From Thetidibacter halocola (GTDB taxonomy: Bacteria; Pseudomonadota; Alphaproteobacteria; Rhodobacterales; Rhodobacteraceae): 64,000 nucleotides of DNA. A program made the translations under genes and the position numbers. Positions 21,690-30,291 of this stretch are shown here, piece after piece. The DNA lies in the NCBI RefSeq assembly GCF_018224955.1, contig NZ_JAGTUU010000004.1, positions 310,001 to 374,000 of the forward strand. Reading direction: 5' to 3'. The first letter of the stretch is position 1. Each line of letters begins with the position of its first letter. The notes under the pieces were generated by a model that was not told the DNA's origin, made no database searches, and was given only the letters and a program-made list of their open reading frames with translations.

Positions 21690-23711
21690 TCACGCCGCGA
21701 GGCCGCGCCCGCGCAGAAGCGCCTCGACGCCCGGCATCCGGCCGCGGAACTGCATGTACAGCGCCTCGGCCTCTTCCGAGCCGCCGCGCGACAGGATGAA
21801 CTTCTCCAGCTTCTCGGCGGTGGCCGGGTCGAACGCGCCACCCGCCTCCTCGAAGGCCTCGAAGGCGTCGGCATCCATCACCTCTGACCACATGTAGCTG
21901 TAGTAGCCGCTGCTATAGCCGTCGCCGGCAAAGACATGCGCAAAATGCGGTGTCGCGTGCCGCATGGCGATGGCGCGCGGCATGCCAAGCCCCTCCAGCA
22001 CCTCGGCCTGTTTCTGCATCGGGTCGGCGGGCGCGGGGCCGGAATGAAATTCGAGGTCCACCAGCGCCGAGGCGACATATTCCACCGTCTGGAAACCCAT
22101 GTCGAAGGTCGCGGCCTTCAGCACCTTGTCGAGCAGCGCCTGCGGCATCGGCTCTCCGGTCTCGGCATGGGTGGCGAATTCGGCCAGGACCTCGGGCACC
22201 TCCAGCCAGTGTTCATAGAGCTGCGAGGGCAATTCGACGAAATCCCGCGCCACGCTGGTGCCCGAGACGCTGCCGAACTCGACATCCGACAGCATCTGGT
22301 GCAGCGCATGGCCGAACTCGTGGAACAGCGTGCGCGCGTCGTCGTAGGACAGCAGCGCGGGCTTGCCTTTGGACGGCTTGGCGAAGTTGCAGACATTGAC
22401 CACGACGGGCGTCTTTTCCACTGGCCGCCTGGCCTGGCTGCGGAAGGCGGAACACCACGCGCCCGACCGTTTCGACGACCGGGCAAAGTAATCCCCGATG
22501 AAAACCGCCAGGTGCTTGCCGTCCCGTGTGACCTCCCACGCCCGCGCGTCCGGGTGGTACAGCGCCACGTCCAGCGGCGCGAAGTCCAGCCCGAACAGGC
22601 GGTTGGCACAGGCAAAAGACGCCTCGATTATACGGTCGAGCTGGAGATAGGGTTTCAGTTCCGCCTCATCGAGATCGTGCAAAGCCTTGCGCCGCTTCTC
22701 CGCGTAGTAGCGCCAGTCCCACGGCTCCAGCGGCCCGGCATGACCGTCGGCACGCAGCATCGCCTCCATCTCGGCGGCGTCCTTCGTCGCGGTGGCGCGG
22801 GCCGGTTCCCAGACCTGCATAAGCAGGTCGCGCACCCGGTCCGGCGTTCCCGCCATCTCGGTTTCCAGCTTGAAGCGCGCGAAATCCTCGTAGCCCAGCA
22901 GTTTCGCCCGCTCTTCCCGCAGTTTCAGAGTCTCGGCCGCGATGCCGCGATTGTCCGTCTCGCCGCCATTCTCGCCCCGCATCGACCAGGCTCGCCAGGC
23001 CTTTTCCCGCAGGTCGCGGCGCGGGCTGAATTGCAGGAAGGGCACGATCAGGCTGCGCGACAGGGTGATGACCGGGCCGTCCTTGCCCGCCGCCTCACCG
23101 GCCGACCGCGCGCCATCCACGACGAAATCCGGCAGGCCCGCGAGGTCGTCCTCCGACAACAGCATCATCCAGTCAGATTCGTCCTTGAGCAGGTTCTGCG
23201 TGAACTGCGTGCCCAGCACGGCGAGCCGCTCCTTGACCGCCTTCATCCGCTCCGCGGCGTCGCCCTGCAAGGCCGCACCAGCCCGGACGAAACCGCGATG
23301 CGTCAGGTAGAGAACGCGCGCCTCCTCGTCTGTCAGGTCCAGATCGTCCTTTCGATCCCACAGGTCGCGGACCCGCGCGAAAAGCGTTTCATTCGAGTAG
23401 ATGGCCGAGGAATGCGCCGCGAGTTTCGGCGAGAACTCCCGCTGGAGCGCCTGGCGCGCCTCGTTGCTGTCGGCGCCCGCCACGTTGAAAAAGACCGACA
23501 GCACCTTGTCCAGCGCCTCGCCCGCGCCTTCCATCGCCTCGATCGTGTTGGCGAATGTGGGCGCATCGGGGTTGTCCGCGATGCCGTCGATCTCGGCCAG
23601 GTGCAGCTCCAGCGCCTCGGCGAAGGCAGGCGCGAAATCAGCGTCGGAAATCGCCGTGAAGGGCGGCAGGTCAAAGGGCGTGTCCCAGGGGGCGAGAAGC
23701 GGGTTGGTCAT
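21690..23711 (-). CDS. M3 family oligopeptidase (peptidyl-dipeptidase type)
   Basis: A zinc metallopeptidase of 673 residues that degrades oligopeptides in the cytoplasm. The HEFGHALHQML motif carries the two His and catalytic Glu; the third zinc ligand Glu follows in VELPSQLYEHW. Overall length and the N-terminal NPLLAPWDTPFDLPPF opening fit the Dcp/PrlC group; there is no signal peptide, so it is likely cytosolic. AGGAG lies seven bases before ATG 23711. It is monocistronic as far as I can see. Confidence 0.93.
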   Translation of the reverse strand: MTNPLLAPWDTPFDLPPFTAISDADFAPAFAEALELHLAEIDGIADNPDAPTFANTIEAMEGAGEALDKVLSVFFNVAGADSNEARQALQREFSPKLAAHSSAIYSNETLFARVRDLWDRKDDLDLTDEEARVLYLTHRGFVRAGAALQGDAAERMKAVKERLAVLGTQFTQNLLKDESDWMMLLSEDDLAGLPDFVVDGARSAGEAAGKDGPVITLSRSLIVPFLQFSPRRDLREKAWRAWSMRGENGGETDNRGIAAETLKLREERAKLLGYEDFARFKLETEMAGTPDRVRDLLMQVWEPARATATKDAAEMEAMLRADGHAGPLEPWDWRYYAEKRRKALHDLDEAELKPYLQLDRIIEASFACANRLFGLDFAPLDVALYHPDARAWEVTRDGKHLAVFIGDYFARSSKRSGAWCSAFRSQARRPVEKTPVVVNVCNFAKPSKGKPALLSYDDARTLFHEFGHALHQMLSDVEFGSVSGTSVARDFVELPSQLYEHWLEVPEVLAEFATHAETGEPMPQALLDKVLKAATFDMGFQTVEYVASALVDLEFHSGPAPADPMQKQAEVLEGLGMPRAIAMRHATPHFAHVFAGDGYSSGYYSYMWSEVMDADAFEAFEEAGGAFDPATAEKLEKFILSRGGSEEAEALYMQFRGRMPGVEALLRGRGLAA

Positions 23712-23806
23712 GCAGGTCTCCTGTTGGTTGCACAATAGGTAGGCCGGCACCCGGCACTCCGCAATCGCCGCTTCATCTTGCCCGGCAAACTCCGGGGGAG
23801 GCTGCC

Positions 23807-24874
23807 TCAGGCAGCCGGGGGCAGAGCCCCTTTGCCCGCGCAGACCGGGCAATCCGCCCGCGGCTTCAGCGCGATCTTCCGCGTCTCGCCCCAGAGCGCG
23901 TCGTAGATCAGCATCTCGCCCCGCAGCGGCTGGCCGGCATCGGCGAGCAGCTTGACCGCCTCGACCGCCATCATCGACCCGATCACGCCAGGCAGCGGCC
24001 CGAGAACCCCCGCCTCGGCGCAGGAGGGCGCAAGACCAGGCGCGGGAACTTCGGGGAAGACGCATTGGTAACACGGCCCGCCGCGAGCAGGGTCGAAGAC
24101 GCTGATCTGCCCTTCCCACTGGCTCAGCGCGCCCGAGATCAGCGGCATGCCCTTCTCGACCGCCACCCGGTTCGACAGGTAGCGCGCGGTGAAATTGTCG
24201 GTGCCGTCCAGGACCAGGTCGTAATCGCCGAACAGGCCCCCGGCGATTTCCTCGGTCAGGCGCCGCTTGTAAGGGCGCACGGTGATGTAGGGGTTCAGCG
24301 CCTTCATGGCCGCCTCGGCGGAAAAGACCTTGGGCATGCCGATGCGCGCGTCTTGGTGGATGACCTGCCGTTGGAGGTTGCCCGTATCGACCGTGTCGTC
24401 GTCGATCACGCCCACCGTGCCGACGCCCGCTGCCGCCAGATAGAGCAGCGCCGGAGAGCCAAGCCCCCCCGCCCCGATGACCAGAACCTTCGCCTGTTTC
24501 AGCCGCGCCTGACCCGGGCCGCCCAGTTCGCGCAGGACGATGTGGCGCGCATAGCGCTCCAACTCGCCATCCTGGAACTTGCCGGGGCGCGGGGCGGGGG
24601 CCTCGGCAGCCTCCTTGGCCTGCGCCCGGCCGCGCAGCCGCCGCAGCACCAGTGCATAGGCCAGGCCCAGGGCGCCGAAGCCGCCCAGGATCAGCCAAAG
24701 CGCCGCGCTGCCGCCTGTCGCCGCGCGCAAGGGGTGGCCAAAGGGCAGCACGACGTGCACCGCCAGGATGACGACATAAAGCAGTCCGATCATGTAGCCG
24801 CGCGCCGCCTTGGGCACGCCCATCAGCTGCCCCAGCCCCCAGATCGCGGCGACCAGCCCCAGAACAAGCAGCAT
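23807..24874 (-). CDS. Membrane-anchored MoeB/ThiF-type adenylyltransferase
   Basis: A 355-residue E1-like enzyme that would adenylate the C-terminal Gly-Gly of a ubiquitin-like sulfur carrier (MoaD or ThiS). The catalytic half (from about 100) has the nucleotide loop VIGAGGLGSPALLYLA, the Arg finger NLQRQ, DGTDNF, and two Cys pairs (CYQC and CPVC) for structural zinc. Unusually, residues 1-80 form about three membrane helices before a charged linker. ATG 24874 is used since it begins the first helix. It directly follows dut (stop and start within 2 bp) in the same direction as the molybdenum cofactor genes. Confidence 0.88.
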   Translation of the reverse strand: MLLVLGLVAAIWGLGQLMGVPKAARGYMIGLLYVVILAVHVVLPFGHPLRAATGGSAALWLILGGFGALGLAYALVLRRLRGRAQAKEAAEAPAPRPGKFQDGELERYARHIVLRELGGPGQARLKQAKVLVIGAGGLGSPALLYLAAAGVGTVGVIDDDTVDTGNLQRQVIHQDARIGMPKVFSAEAAMKALNPYITVRPYKRRLTEEIAGGLFGDYDLVLDGTDNFTARYLSNRVAVEKGMPLISGALSQWEGQISVFDPARGGPCYQCVFPEVPAPGLAPSCAEAGVLGPLPGVIGSMMAVEAVKLLADAGQPLRGEMLIYDALWGETRKIALKPRADCPVCAGKGALPPAA

Positions 24875-24875
24875 C

Positions 24876-25331
24876 TCAGTCCCTTCCCGTCGATCCGAAC
24901 CCGCCGTCACCGCGCGCCGAATCCGGCAGCGCCTCAACCTCGTGGAAACTGGCGCGCAATACCGGCGCGACAACCATCTGCGCGATCCGGTCGCCATGAA
25001 CAATGACAAAGGGCTCGGCCCCGGCGTTCAGCACGATCACCCCCAGCGGTCCGCGATAGTCGCTGTCGATGGTGCCGGGCGCGTTGGGCAGCGTGATCCC
25101 GTGTTTCAGTGCAAGGCCGGACCGTGGCCGCACTTGCACCTCGTAGCCCTCGGGGATCGCCAGTCGCAGGCCGGTGGGAACCAGCGCGCGTCCGCCCGGC
25201 TCCAGAACGATCCGGCCCCGGTCGGGCAGGTTGGCGCGCAGGTCGGCCCCCGCAGCGCCGTCCGTGGCATAGACCGGCAGCCCCAGGGCGCGGTCCGCAC
25301 CGTCATCCCATTGAAAGGCGATCTCGATCAC
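24876..25331 (-). CDS. dut: dUTP diphosphatase
   Basis: Hydrolyses dUTP to dUMP, keeping uracil out of DNA and supplying thymidylate synthesis. The five trimer-type motifs are visible: [42 protein letters not shown] and the C-terminal Gly-rich [11 protein letters not shown] that closes over the substrate. I start at GTG 25331 (151 residues, the usual length), eight bases after AAGGAAG; an upstream in-frame GTG at 25370 would add 13 residues but lacks a good ribosome site. Confidence 0.95.
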   Translation of the reverse strand: MIEIAFQWDDGADRALGLPVYATDGAAGADLRANLPDRGRIVLEPGGRALVPTGLRLAIPEGYEVQVRPRSGLALKHGITLPNAPGTIDSDYRGPLGVIVLNAGAEPFVIVHGDRIAQMVVAPVLRASFHEVEALPDSARGDGGFGSTGRD

Positions 25332-25427
25332 GACTGTTTCTTCCTTCGACAATTCCGCCTTTGCGTCCACCCGATCCGCGCGGCCCCGGAGGGCGGGGTG
25401 GGCGGGTGGGCGCTCTCCGGGCCGCGC

Positions 25428-26621
25428 CTATAGCAGCGCCGCCGCAATCCGCTCGGCCAGACGGCGCGCCACGTCGCGCTTGCCCATGCGGGGCCAATCC
25501 TCTGCCCCGTCCGCCGAGATCAGGACCACAGCGTTCTCGGACCCACCCATGATGCCCGTCTCGGGGCGCACGTCGTTCGCCACGATCCAGTCACAGCCCT
25601 TGCGCACGCGTTTCGCCGTGGCATGGGTCACCACGTCATCCGTCTCGGCGGCGAAGCCCACGACGAGTTGGGGCCGTCCCTCGGCCAGTTGCGAGACCTC
25701 GGCCAGGATGTCGGGATTCTCGACGAAGGACAGGCTGGGCAACTTGCCGGCGACCTTCTTGATCTTCGACGCGCCCGCGCCGTCCACCCGCCAGTCCGCG
25801 ACGGCGGCGGCAAAGACTCCGGCATCGACCGGCAGCGAGGCCATCACCGCCTCGCGCATCTCGCGCGCGGTTTCCACCTCGACCACGGTCACACCGTCAG
25901 GGCGCGCCGCCGTGGCCGGGCCGGTCACAAAGATCACCTCGGCGCCGAGGTCGCGCAGGCTTTCGGCAATCGCCGTGCCCTGCGCGCCGGAGGACCGGTT
26001 GGCAATGTATCGCACCGGGTCGATGGGTTCGTGCGTGGGGCCGGACGTGACAAGCACGCGCTTGTCCTTCAACGGCCCGTCCGTCAGCGCCGCCTTGATC
26101 GCCGCTACGATCTCCAGCGGCTCGGCCATGCGGCCCGGCCCGTATTCGCCGCAGGCCATGTCGCCCTCGTTGGGGCCGACCACGCGCACCCCGTCGAATT
26201 TCAGCGTGGCGAGGTTGCGCTGCGTCGCGGGATGGTCCCACATCCGCACGTTCATCGCCGGCGCGATCATCACGGGCGTGTCCGTCGCCATCAGCAGGGT
26301 CGAGGCGAGGTCATTCGCATGGCCGCCCGCCATCTTGGCCATCAGGTCGGCCGTCGCCGGGGCCACGACCACGAGGTCGGCGACGCGGGACAGCTGGATA
26401 TGGCCCATCTCGGCCTCGTCGGTCAGGTCGAAGAGGTCGGTATAGACCTTTTCCCCGGCCAGCGCCGACACGCTCAGCGGTGTCACGAACTCGGTCGCTG
26501 CCCGCGTCAGGACCGGCGTCACGCTTGCGCCGCGTTCGCGCAGGCGGCGGATCAGGTCGAGGCCCTTGTATGCCGCGATCCCGCCCCCGATGATCAGCAA
26601 TATCCGCTTGCCCGCCAGCAT
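25428..26621 (-). CDS. coaBC: Bifunctional phosphopantothenoylcysteine decarboxylase / phosphopantothenate-cysteine ligase
   Basis: CoaBC makes phosphopantetheine for coenzyme A. The N-terminal flavin-dependent CoaC half (about 1-185) has GGGIAAYKGLDLIRRL, the active-site His region EMGHIQLSR, APAMNVRMW and the substrate clamp Cys in GDMACGEYGPGRM. The C-terminal CoaB half has VTSGPTHEPIDPVRYIANRSSG and the AAVADWRV segment, with a Lys-Lys-rich loop (KIKKVAGKLP). 397 residues. ATG 26621 begins the conserved MLAGKRILLIIGGGI. It sits 47 bp after moeA on the same strand. Confidence 0.97.
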   Translation of the reverse strand: MLAGKRILLIIGGGIAAYKGLDLIRRLRERGASVTPVLTRAATEFVTPLSVSALAGEKVYTDLFDLTDEAEMGHIQLSRVADLVVVAPATADLMAKMAGGHANDLASTLLMATDTPVMIAPAMNVRMWDHPATQRNLATLKFDGVRVVGPNEGDMACGEYGPGRMAEPLEIVAAIKAALTDGPLKDKRVLVTSGPTHEPIDPVRYIANRSSGAQGTAIAESLRDLGAEVIFVTGPATAARPDGVTVVEVETAREMREAVMASLPVDAGVFAAAVADWRVDGAGASKIKKVAGKLPSLSFVENPDILAEVSQLAEGRPQLVVGFAAETDDVVTHATAKRVRKGCDWIVANDVRPETGIMGGSENAVVLISADGAEDWPRMGKRDVARRLAERIAAALL

Positions 26622-26668
26622 CGCCGCCTCCCGTTTTCGCGCGCCAGAATGGGCGCGACGCGAAAGCC

Positions 26669-27928
26669 TTACAACCCGAAACTGCCGAAGGGAATGTAGC
26701 GCACCAAGTCGCCCGGCTCGATCTGCGCCGCGCCGTCGCCGATCTCGACCAGCCCTTCGGCCCAGCTGAGACCCGAGACCCGCCCCGACCCTTCGGAACG
26801 GAACACTTCGGCCCGCCCGTCGCGGATGCGCGCGCGCAGGTATTCGCGGCGGCCCGGCTTCTTGCGCTTGGTGAAGGCGGCCGGAACGGTGAACCCCAGA
26901 GGTTCGGCCCACCCGCTGCCCGACAGGACGCCCATGGCGGGCCGCGCGAAGACCAGCGTGCAGGTAAAGGCCGCGACCGGGTTGCCCGGCAGGCCGAAAA
27001 CCGGCACGCCCTGCCAGAGGCCCAGCGCCAGCGGCCGCCCGGGTTTCAGCGCGATGCGCCATTCCTGCATCGCCCCCGCCTCGCGCAGCAGGGCCGAGAC
27101 GTGATCCTCGTCCCCGGCCGAGGCGCCACCCGAGGTCAGCACCAGGTGAGCCACACTGGCCGCCCGATCCAGCCGGTCGCGCAGCGCCGCGCGGTCGTCG
27201 GGGACGCGCCCCATGTCGATGGCCTGAAAGCCGAACCGCTCGATCATCGCCAGCAGCATCGGGCGGTTGGCGTCGAAGATCTGACCCGGACCGGCCTTTG
27301 CCCCCGGTTCCACCACCTCGTCGCCGGTGGACAGAACCGCGACACGCAGCCTCTCGTAAACCGGCAACTTCGCCAGCCCCACCGCCGAGGCCAGCGCCAG
27401 ATCGGCAGGCGTCAGCATCCGGCCGGCGGGCAGCGCCACATCGCCCTCTGCCACGTCCTCGCCGGCGCGGCGGGTGTTGGCGCCGGGCTTGACCGGGCCG
27501 CGAAAGGCAACGACGCCCTCGCCCACGGCGCAATCCTCGTCCAGCACGACCGTATCGACGCCCTTGGGCAAGGCCGCGCCGGTCAGGACCCGGATAGCGT
27601 GACCGGCAGGCACCACGCCGTCAAACGGCACGCCCGCCGCTGAACGGCCCACGACCAGCGGCAATACTTGGTCGCCCTCGCCCGTGGCGGACGCGGCAAA
27701 GCCATAGCCGTCGACCGCCGTGTTCGGCTGCGGCGGGTTCGACCGGGTCGCAACCACGTCCGCGGCCAGAACCCGACCCGCCGCCTGCTGCAACGGCACT
27801 GTCTCTTGTCCCACTACCGGATGCAGGCGGTCCCGCAGCATGGCCAGCGCCTGATCGACCGGCGTCCAGTCAACGCCGGGCGGCAGGGCGAAACAGTCGT
27901 TCTTGAGCGGGGGCGGTTTCAGCGGCAC
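26669..27928 (-). CDS. moeA: Molybdopterin molybdenumtransferase MoeA
   Basis: MoeA inserts molybdate into adenylated molybdopterin to make the molybdenum cofactor. The 419-residue protein has the N-terminal NPPQPNTAVDGYGF substrate-binding region, the catalytic-domain signature TGDEVVEPGAKAGPGQIFDAN, LTSGGASAGDEDHV, and the LPGNPVAAF segment, with the small C-terminal domain intact. It is the last member of the overlapping Mo-cofactor run, its start overlapping the upstream unknown gene by 10 bp. Confidence 0.96.
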   Translation of the reverse strand: MPLKPPPLKNDCFALPPGVDWTPVDQALAMLRDRLHPVVGQETVPLQQAAGRVLAADVVATRSNPPQPNTAVDGYGFAASATGEGDQVLPLVVGRSAAGVPFDGVVPAGHAIRVLTGAALPKGVDTVVLDEDCAVGEGVVAFRGPVKPGANTRRAGEDVAEGDVALPAGRMLTPADLALASAVGLAKLPVYERLRVAVLSTGDEVVEPGAKAGPGQIFDANRPMLLAMIERFGFQAIDMGRVPDDRAALRDRLDRAASVAHLVLTSGGASAGDEDHVSALLREAGAMQEWRIALKPGRPLALGLWQGVPVFGLPGNPVAAFTCTLVFARPAMGVLSGSGWAEPLGFTVPAAFTKRKKPGRREYLRARIRDGRAEVFRSEGSGRVSGLSWAEGLVEIGDGAAQIEPGDLVRYIPFGSFGL

Positions 27929-28767
27929 AGCGTCACTCCGGTCAAGTTGTGAAGGTCCGTCTCAAAGCCCAACCCGAGGATCCATCCCTCTTCCGGGGCA
28001 TCGACTGCCAGCATGGCAGCGAGACGCGCAGGATCAAGCCCCGCCAGCACCCCTGCCATCAGCCGCACCTGCACCGCGTCGCGGATATCGCCCGGCCCGG
28101 TCGCCGCGCGCACCGCCGTGTTGACCAGCGATGGCCAGATTTCGACGAAGGTCACGGGACGGTCGAGCGGCTCGAAGGGCCAGATCGCGATACAGTCGGG
28201 AAAGGCGGCGCGCACCCGGTCCAGCACCGGCAGGCCCATCAGCACCTGCGAACCGACCGCCCCGGCACCTGCCAGTTGCCAGCAAGTGAAGGCACCCTTG
28301 GCGCGCGCTTCGCAGGCGCGTCGGTCGGGAAATGGGTTGGCATAGCCCGACTTGGTGCGCGGCAAGCCGCCGATATCCCGCTTGAGGCCGTTGCCCCAGA
28401 ACGGCCCGCGCCCCGCGCCCAGCGCGCGGTTGATATCGCCCGCCACGTCAAAGCGGTTGTTCTCTTTCGGCGCATCCTCGATCCGCCCGGCCAGCCAGCG
28501 CCAGACTGCCAGCGGATCGTCCCGGCCGGTCAGCGCGCGGGCAAATCCCGCCGGATAGCCAAAGGGAAAGTCGAAGCCGATCAGCAGCCGTTCGCCCGCA
28601 ATCAGCGCTTGCTCGATCCGGTCAGAGAGCGCCGCCTCGGCCAGCATGCGGTTGCGCATGTAGCGGGCGGAATCCCCCTCGCCGATCCAGATCGCATCCT
28701 TGCGCGGGCGCGGGCCGGCGTCGTTGCCGCCCGACCAATCGACCATCACAAAGCGGTCAACCCTCAC
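27919..28767 (-). CDS. Uncharacterised protein within the molybdenum cofactor operon
   Basis: I do not recognise a characterised family. The 282-residue soluble protein begins VDRFVMVDWSGGNDAG and contains DFPFGYPAGF (about 65-74); an N-terminal V-D-W-S/A motif followed by a D-x-P-x-G-x-P motif recalls the RNase H-like DUF429 group. Its ATG overlaps the mobB stop by 4 bp and its end overlaps moeA by 10 bp, so it is translated with enzymes of cofactor assembly. A role in cofactor handling or quality control is only an inference from position. Confidence 0.8.
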   Translation of the reverse strand: MRVDRFVMVDWSGGNDAGPRPRKDAIWIGEGDSARYMRNRMLAEAALSDRIEQALIAGERLLIGFDFPFGYPAGFARALTGRDDPLAVWRWLAGRIEDAPKENNRFDVAGDINRALGAGRGPFWGNGLKRDIGGLPRTKSGYANPFPDRRACEARAKGAFTCWQLAGAGAVGSQVLMGLPVLDRVRAAFPDCIAIWPFEPLDRPVTFVEIWPSLVNTAVRAATGPGDIRDAVQVRLMAGVLAGLDPARLAAMLAVDAPEEGWILGLGFETDLHNLTGVTLCR

Positions 28768-29255
28768 AGGCCCACTTCGCGCAGGATGAAATCCGCCACC
28801 GCCTTCGTGTCGTTCAGATCGAAAACCGGGCGGTCCAGGTCCAGCGGCGAGTCCGAGGCCACGGCCCGGATCGTGGGATCGCCCGGCGCGATCAGCGGGT
28901 TGCCGGTTTCGGCGCGCCAGGCCTCGACCTTGGGGTGGGTGTCGCGCTTGTAGCCCTCGATCAGCACCAGGTCGACCGGGTCGAGCCGTGTCAGCAGCTC
29001 GGACAGGGGCGGCTCATCCCCACCGCGCAGTTCGGTCATCAGCGCCCAGCGGTTGCGCGACGACAGCATGACCTGCCGCGCCCCTGCGCTGCGGTGGCGA
29101 TAGGAGTCGCGGCCCGGATGATCCACGTCGAAGGTGTGATGCGCGTGCTTGACGGTGGACACGCTGAAGCCCCGCCCGGTGATCTCGTGTACCAGCCGTT
29201 CCATCAGCCCGGTCTTGCCCGCGTTCTTCCAGCCGGTGACGCCGTAGACTCTCAT
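28764..29255 (-). CDS. mobB: Molybdopterin-guanine dinucleotide biosynthesis accessory protein MobB
   Basis: A GTP-binding P-loop protein thought to assist MobA in forming the guanine dinucleotide cofactor. Walker A GWKNAGKTGLMERL opens the protein; the VKHAHHTFDVDHPGRDSYRHR segment and DLVLIEGYKRDTHPKVE are family hallmarks. 163 residues. Start and stop each overlap the neighbouring genes by 4 bp (ATGA), consistent with coupled translation. Confidence 0.95.
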   Translation of the reverse strand: MRVYGVTGWKNAGKTGLMERLVHEITGRGFSVSTVKHAHHTFDVDHPGRDSYRHRSAGARQVMLSSRNRWALMTELRGGDEPPLSELLTRLDPVDLVLIEGYKRDTHPKVEAWRAETGNPLIAPGDPTIRAVASDSPLDLDRPVFDLNDTKAVADFILREVGL

Positions 29256-29878
29256 GTCATTCCTTCCGCCCGGGCGAGATCCTCGGGCGTGTTCACGTTG
29301 AAGAAGGGATCACACGCATCGGTCGGGAACACGCATTCGCGCCCGCCATGCGGCTCTGTCCAGAGCACGACCTTGCGCAACCCGCCCTCCAACGCGGCGC
29401 GCAGGTCGTCGCGGAGCGCCACTGGCCAGAGGCCGAAGGTCGGATGCCGGATCAACCCGGATCGGGATTTGCTGCGCGTCTCTGCCTCACCCTTGGTGGC
29501 GGCGAGGACCAGCGGGTGCGTCTGTCCGTGCGACGCCTCGACTAGGCGCGCCACGAGGTCTGCGGGAAAGAAAGGCGTGTCCCCCGCGACGGTGACGATC
29601 GCCTCGGCCCCCTGCCCCGCCGCCCAGTCGAGCCCCGCGAGGACCCCCGCCAGCGGCCCCGGAAAGCCGCCGATGCTGTCGGGGATCACCGGCAGGCCGA
29701 AGGTGGCAAAGCGCGCCGGATCACCATTGGCGTTCAGCGCCATCGCCCCAACCTGCGGCGCCAGCCGCTCGGTCACATGGGACAGCAGCGGTCGGCCGTT
29801 CAGGCGCAACAGCGCCTTGTCGCCGCCGCCCATCCGGGTCGCCAGCCCGCCGGCGAGGATCACGCCCAGCGGCCTCAT
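29252..29878 (-). CDS. mobA: Molybdenum cofactor guanylyltransferase MobA
   Basis: Transfers GMP from GTP to molybdopterin, giving the MGD form used by DMSO-reductase-family enzymes such as formate dehydrogenase. The nucleotide-binding [25 protein letters not shown] region, DSIGGFPGPLAGVLAGL and the metal-binding VTVAGDTPFFP are seen. 208 residues, ATG 29878 overlapping the upstream deaminase-like gene by 4 bp. The presence of fdhD in the same run supports MGD rather than the cytidine form. Confidence 0.95.
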   Translation of the reverse strand: MRPLGVILAGGLATRMGGGDKALLRLNGRPLLSHVTERLAPQVGAMALNANGDPARFATFGLPVIPDSIGGFPGPLAGVLAGLDWAAGQGAEAIVTVAGDTPFFPADLVARLVEASHGQTHPLVLAATKGEAETRSKSRSGLIRHPTFGLWPVALRDDLRAALEGGLRKVVLWTEPHGGRECVFPTDACDPFFNVNTPEDLARAEGMT

Positions 29879-30291
29879 GGCTTTCTCCGGTCGTGCTTGT
29901 AGGCGGTGGGCATCAGGTCGCGCATGGGAATGGTGACGAAATCGCCCTCGCCCGGGACAGCCACCAAGGCATGCGGCGCGTAATCTAGCATCAGTTCGCG
30001 GCAGGGACCGCAAGGCGGGATGACCTCGCCGCGGCGGTTCACGGCGGCGCAGAACACCACCCGGTCGTCCGGGTCGGCGGCCATCGCCATGCCCAGCGCG
30101 ACGGGTTCGGCGCAGACCGAGGCACGCGGCAACGTGCTGTCGAGGTTCACGCCCATGTAGCGCGCGCCCGAGGCCGTCAGCACCACCGAGGCTACCGAAT
30201 GCCAGTCGCCCCGGTGCCGCGCCGCGATGAAGCGGCGGGCCTCGGCCACGGCCTCGGCATGGGAGGGGTCAAGGCGAAGGGGCGCGGTCAT
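29875..30291 (-). CDS. Cytidine/blasticidin deaminase-like zinc protein
   Basis: A 138-residue member of the cytidine deaminase superfamily. Zinc ligands and catalytic Glu are in VCAEPVALG (Cys60, Glu62) and IPPCGPCREL (Cys94, Cys97), so the active site is complete; the C-A-E form and L-G after it resemble blasticidin-S deaminase and tetrameric cytidine deaminases. The substrate is unknown. It overlaps fdhD and mobA by 4 bp on each side, an odd place for a pyrimidine salvage enzyme, so it may act on a cofactor-related nucleotide; that is speculation. Confidence 0.85.
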   Translation of the reverse strand: MTAPLRLDPSHAEAVAEARRFIAARHRGDWHSVASVVLTASGARYMGVNLDSTLPRASVCAEPVALGMAMAADPDDRVVFCAAVNRRGEVIPPCGPCRELMLDYAPHALVAVPGEGDFVTIPMRDLMPTAYKHDRRKP

